From contig NC_092339.1 of NCBI RefSeq assembly GCF_046630445.1, positions 314,871,001-314,935,000 of the forward strand: DNA of 64,000 nt. The letters are read 5' to 3'. Below, one piece after another: positions 62,071 through 64,000 of the stretch (the stretch's first letter is position 1; every line of letters starts with the position of its first letter). Source of the DNA: Rutidosis leptorrhynchoides. Its lineage: Eukaryota; Streptophyta; Magnoliopsida; Asterales; Asteraceae. Under the pieces are notes generated by a model. The model worked only from the letters and a program-made list of their open reading frames with translations, made no database searches and was not told where the DNA came from. A program made the translations under genes and the position numbers.

Positions 62071-63176
62071 TGTGACGATCGCTCCAAATCCATATGGACG
62101 AACACGTCATTCATCGATTTCATTGCGAGGTATTTGACCTCTATATGATATGTTTTGTAATCATTGCATTCTTTTGAAAAGGCACAATGAATATTTAAAT
62201 CAAAAGATTTCGACATCTGATGATTTCTACATATAGACAATCACCATAAATAATAGTTTACAACAGTACTTCCGTTGACAATGCAGTCAAAATAAGATAC
62301 ATGGTGATGATTTGGTGAATGCAACGTTTCCTTGAAAAATATGTCATGTAAGACTCCATGCACATAGCTTGTCTAACATCTAAGCAAACAGCGGAAGACT
62401 TCTAGAAAACCTGAGAATAAACATGCCAACAAGTGTCAACACAAAGGTTGGTGAGTTCATAGTTTTAATGTTTCATATAATCTGTATATAAAGGTGGATC
62501 ACAAGATTTTAGTTGTTTCATCCAGAAACGTTTATCAAAATATTCTACAAGATTGAGCACCCTGGTAACTAAACTTAACGTTTAATAATTTGTACCCTTT
62601 GTATAATCATCTTAATAGTACACGCAAACCAACGTGTACGCTTCTCAAATAGTATACGTCCGTTAAAAGGCTAGTGCTCTAGCTCGGACGGGGATATCAA
62701 GCCCTATGGATCCATATACTACTACTCGCGCCCACCAGTTCTTATAACTGGCAGTTACTAGTTACCAAAGCTAAGGGATTCGGTTCAAACTCGGTGTAGA
62801 ATTTAGTATGTACTTGTATCCATTGCGTTTAAAATAAGTGCATGTATTCTCAGCCCAAAATATAGATTGCAAAAGCAATTAAAAAGGGATCATATGAAAC
62901 TCACAGTTTAATATTGATATACAATATTGCAGGAAAGCACGTAGACGCATCGGAGATGATAAATACGAGGTTTGATTCACAAAAATACCCCCGAACATTA
63001 CCCATAATTTTTTTGGCAATAACCCATATTTCTCTTAGCTCTAGCTCGCTCGAAAACTCGTTTTGAAAATTACTTGGACAGCACTCCGTCGTAATATTTT
63101 ATGTACATTATTATTTTTGTATCGCAAAAATAATAACACTAATAATAAAAAAAATAATAAGATTAATAATAATCTT

Positions 63177-63233
<57 letters not shown>

Positions 63234-63329
63234 TAAATAATATTACAGAGTATATCTATATTTGTGTGTGTGTGTGATTCAAATCGAGCGAAAACACTGG
63301 AATTTATAGATGTGGCCTGACAAACACTG

Positions 63330-63377
63330 CCATGCGATCGCATGGGTTTAAAGGCCTGTGTCCATGCGATCGCATGG
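63330..63377. repeat. Two copies of palindrome CCATGCGATCGCATGG
   Basis: Perfect 16-bp palindromes at 63330-63345 and 63362-63377, separated by 16 bp that hold AAAGGCCTGTGT. They lie in a GC-richer island inside the AT-rich LTR. Confidence 0.95.
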
Positions 63378-63792
63378 CCTCCCCTTCCAGCTCACATATT
63401 GTTTGTCATCAAGCTTGTCGACATATTTTAAAAATAATATATATTATATATAATTTATATTAATTATATATATAATATATTATATTCACGTGCATAGTTG
63501 ACTTGTAATTTTCATTTCGATAAGTCGTACATCGTCACTCGACTTATATCCCGGTTCCGGTTTTTCGAACGTCCTTTCGTATACTGAGATAACTTGTACT
63601 TTAAGTTTCGTGAATCGTACCTTTGTCAAAATATAGTCTTAAATCATTCATAAACTATACCACTTGAGGTATAACTTATACATTTGAGTGTTTTGGTCAT
63701 TTACTTTTATAGATCATCGTCTTGCTATTTGTTAATATATATATATATATATATATATATAATACATACATTTTCATTTTGAAATAGTGTTT

Positions 63793-63930
63793 CACTGTAG
63801 TAAAGTCATTTTTTACTGTAGCAATTCACTGTAGCAAAGTCAATTTCAATGTAGCAAATAGTGATTTTCGAAAACACTGTAGCATTTTGGGTACTGTAGC
63901 AATTTGAAAATACTGTAGCAAATTAGTGTT
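63793..63930. repeat. Clustered CTGTAGCAAA motifs
   Basis: The motif (A)CTGTAGCAA or a one-base variant occurs about eight times within 140 bp with irregular spacing; on the LTR's own strand it reads TTGCTACAGT. Confidence 0.85.
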
Positions 63931-64000
63931 TTACTGGTTCATCTTAAATGCTTTAGTTAACTTATCTAAATATCAATCGAATCAATAAACGAATGTTAAT

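Larger units (their letters stand above)
62071..64000 (-). repeat. Minus-strand LTR (A-related family) interrupting the copia element; runs out of window
   Basis: TGTGACGATCGCTCC at 62071 is the reversed end of an LTR. AATGG at 62066-62070 is its probable target duplication. Inside are the reverse complements of blocks known from the A LTR: GAGGTATTTGACCTCTATATGATA, GAGAATAAACATGCC...GTTGGTGAGTTCA (62409-62457) and GGACAGCACTCCGTCGTAATATT (63077-63099). An AAT microsatellite lies at 63175-63240. The LTR start is beyond 64000. Confidence 0.85.

Overview
The window is plant nuclear DNA dominated by transposable elements. It is AT-rich, holds Ty3/gypsy chromovirus-type and Ty1/copia-type LTR retrotransposons with 5-bp target duplications and methionine-tRNA primer sites, a plant-type RTE LINE, PIF/Harbinger traces and one intron-containing cellular gene. 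LTR styles (TGTGACAACCCGG..., TGTGACGATCGCTCC...) remind me of the daisy family (Asteraceae); that is recall, not a search.

Layout. 1-4325: two head-to-tail pieces of a chromovirus LTR with the internal region missing. 4326-5704: unrecognised host DNA. 5705-31495: element A, a very large LTR retrotransposon (LTRs about 3.9 kb, TSD GTTTG) with no gag-pol. Nested in it are a 616-bp solo LTR (13542-14157, TSD GAAGG) and a complete 13.0-kb element B (14469-27496, TSD GTATG). 31501-34114: host DNA with a minus-strand LTR fragment, a GC-richer unclassified stretch and an RTE/SINE 3' end. 34115-47146: element C (TSD AAAGA), sister of B. 47643-50624: RTE LINE on the minus strand. 50946-51055: a TA microsatellite. 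52282-55430: the only convincing cellular gene, an ARF-type small GTPase on the minus strand with six coding exons. 55579-56480: a Harbinger transposase fragment and a Tourist-like MITE. 56655-~58300: a minus-strand LTR. ~58320-62070: the 5' part of a copia element, interrupted at 62071 by another minus-strand LTR that runs out of the window.

Most interesting content. B and C are chromodomain (Tekay/Del-like) retrotransposons that carry two extra same-strand genes between the 5' LTR and gag: a 203-aa acidic protein and a 227-aa F-box protein with a Sel1-like helical repeat. The F-box ORF is intact in C and has a single-base frameshift in B. The acidic ORF is intact in B and has lost its start in C. 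By hand count the two F-box copies differ by about as many synonymous as non-synonymous changes, which suggests past constraint. A retroelement carrying its own F-box adaptor could in principle direct host SCF ubiquitin ligase; this is inference. Element A has a degraded accessory ORF at the same position and shares primer-site, polypurine and LTR sequence blocks with B and C, so it may be a non-autonomous partner moved by their enzymes.

Neither B nor C has an uninterrupted gag-pol: B has a nonsense codon after protease, C a frameshift after reverse transcriptase and a nonsense codon in integrase.
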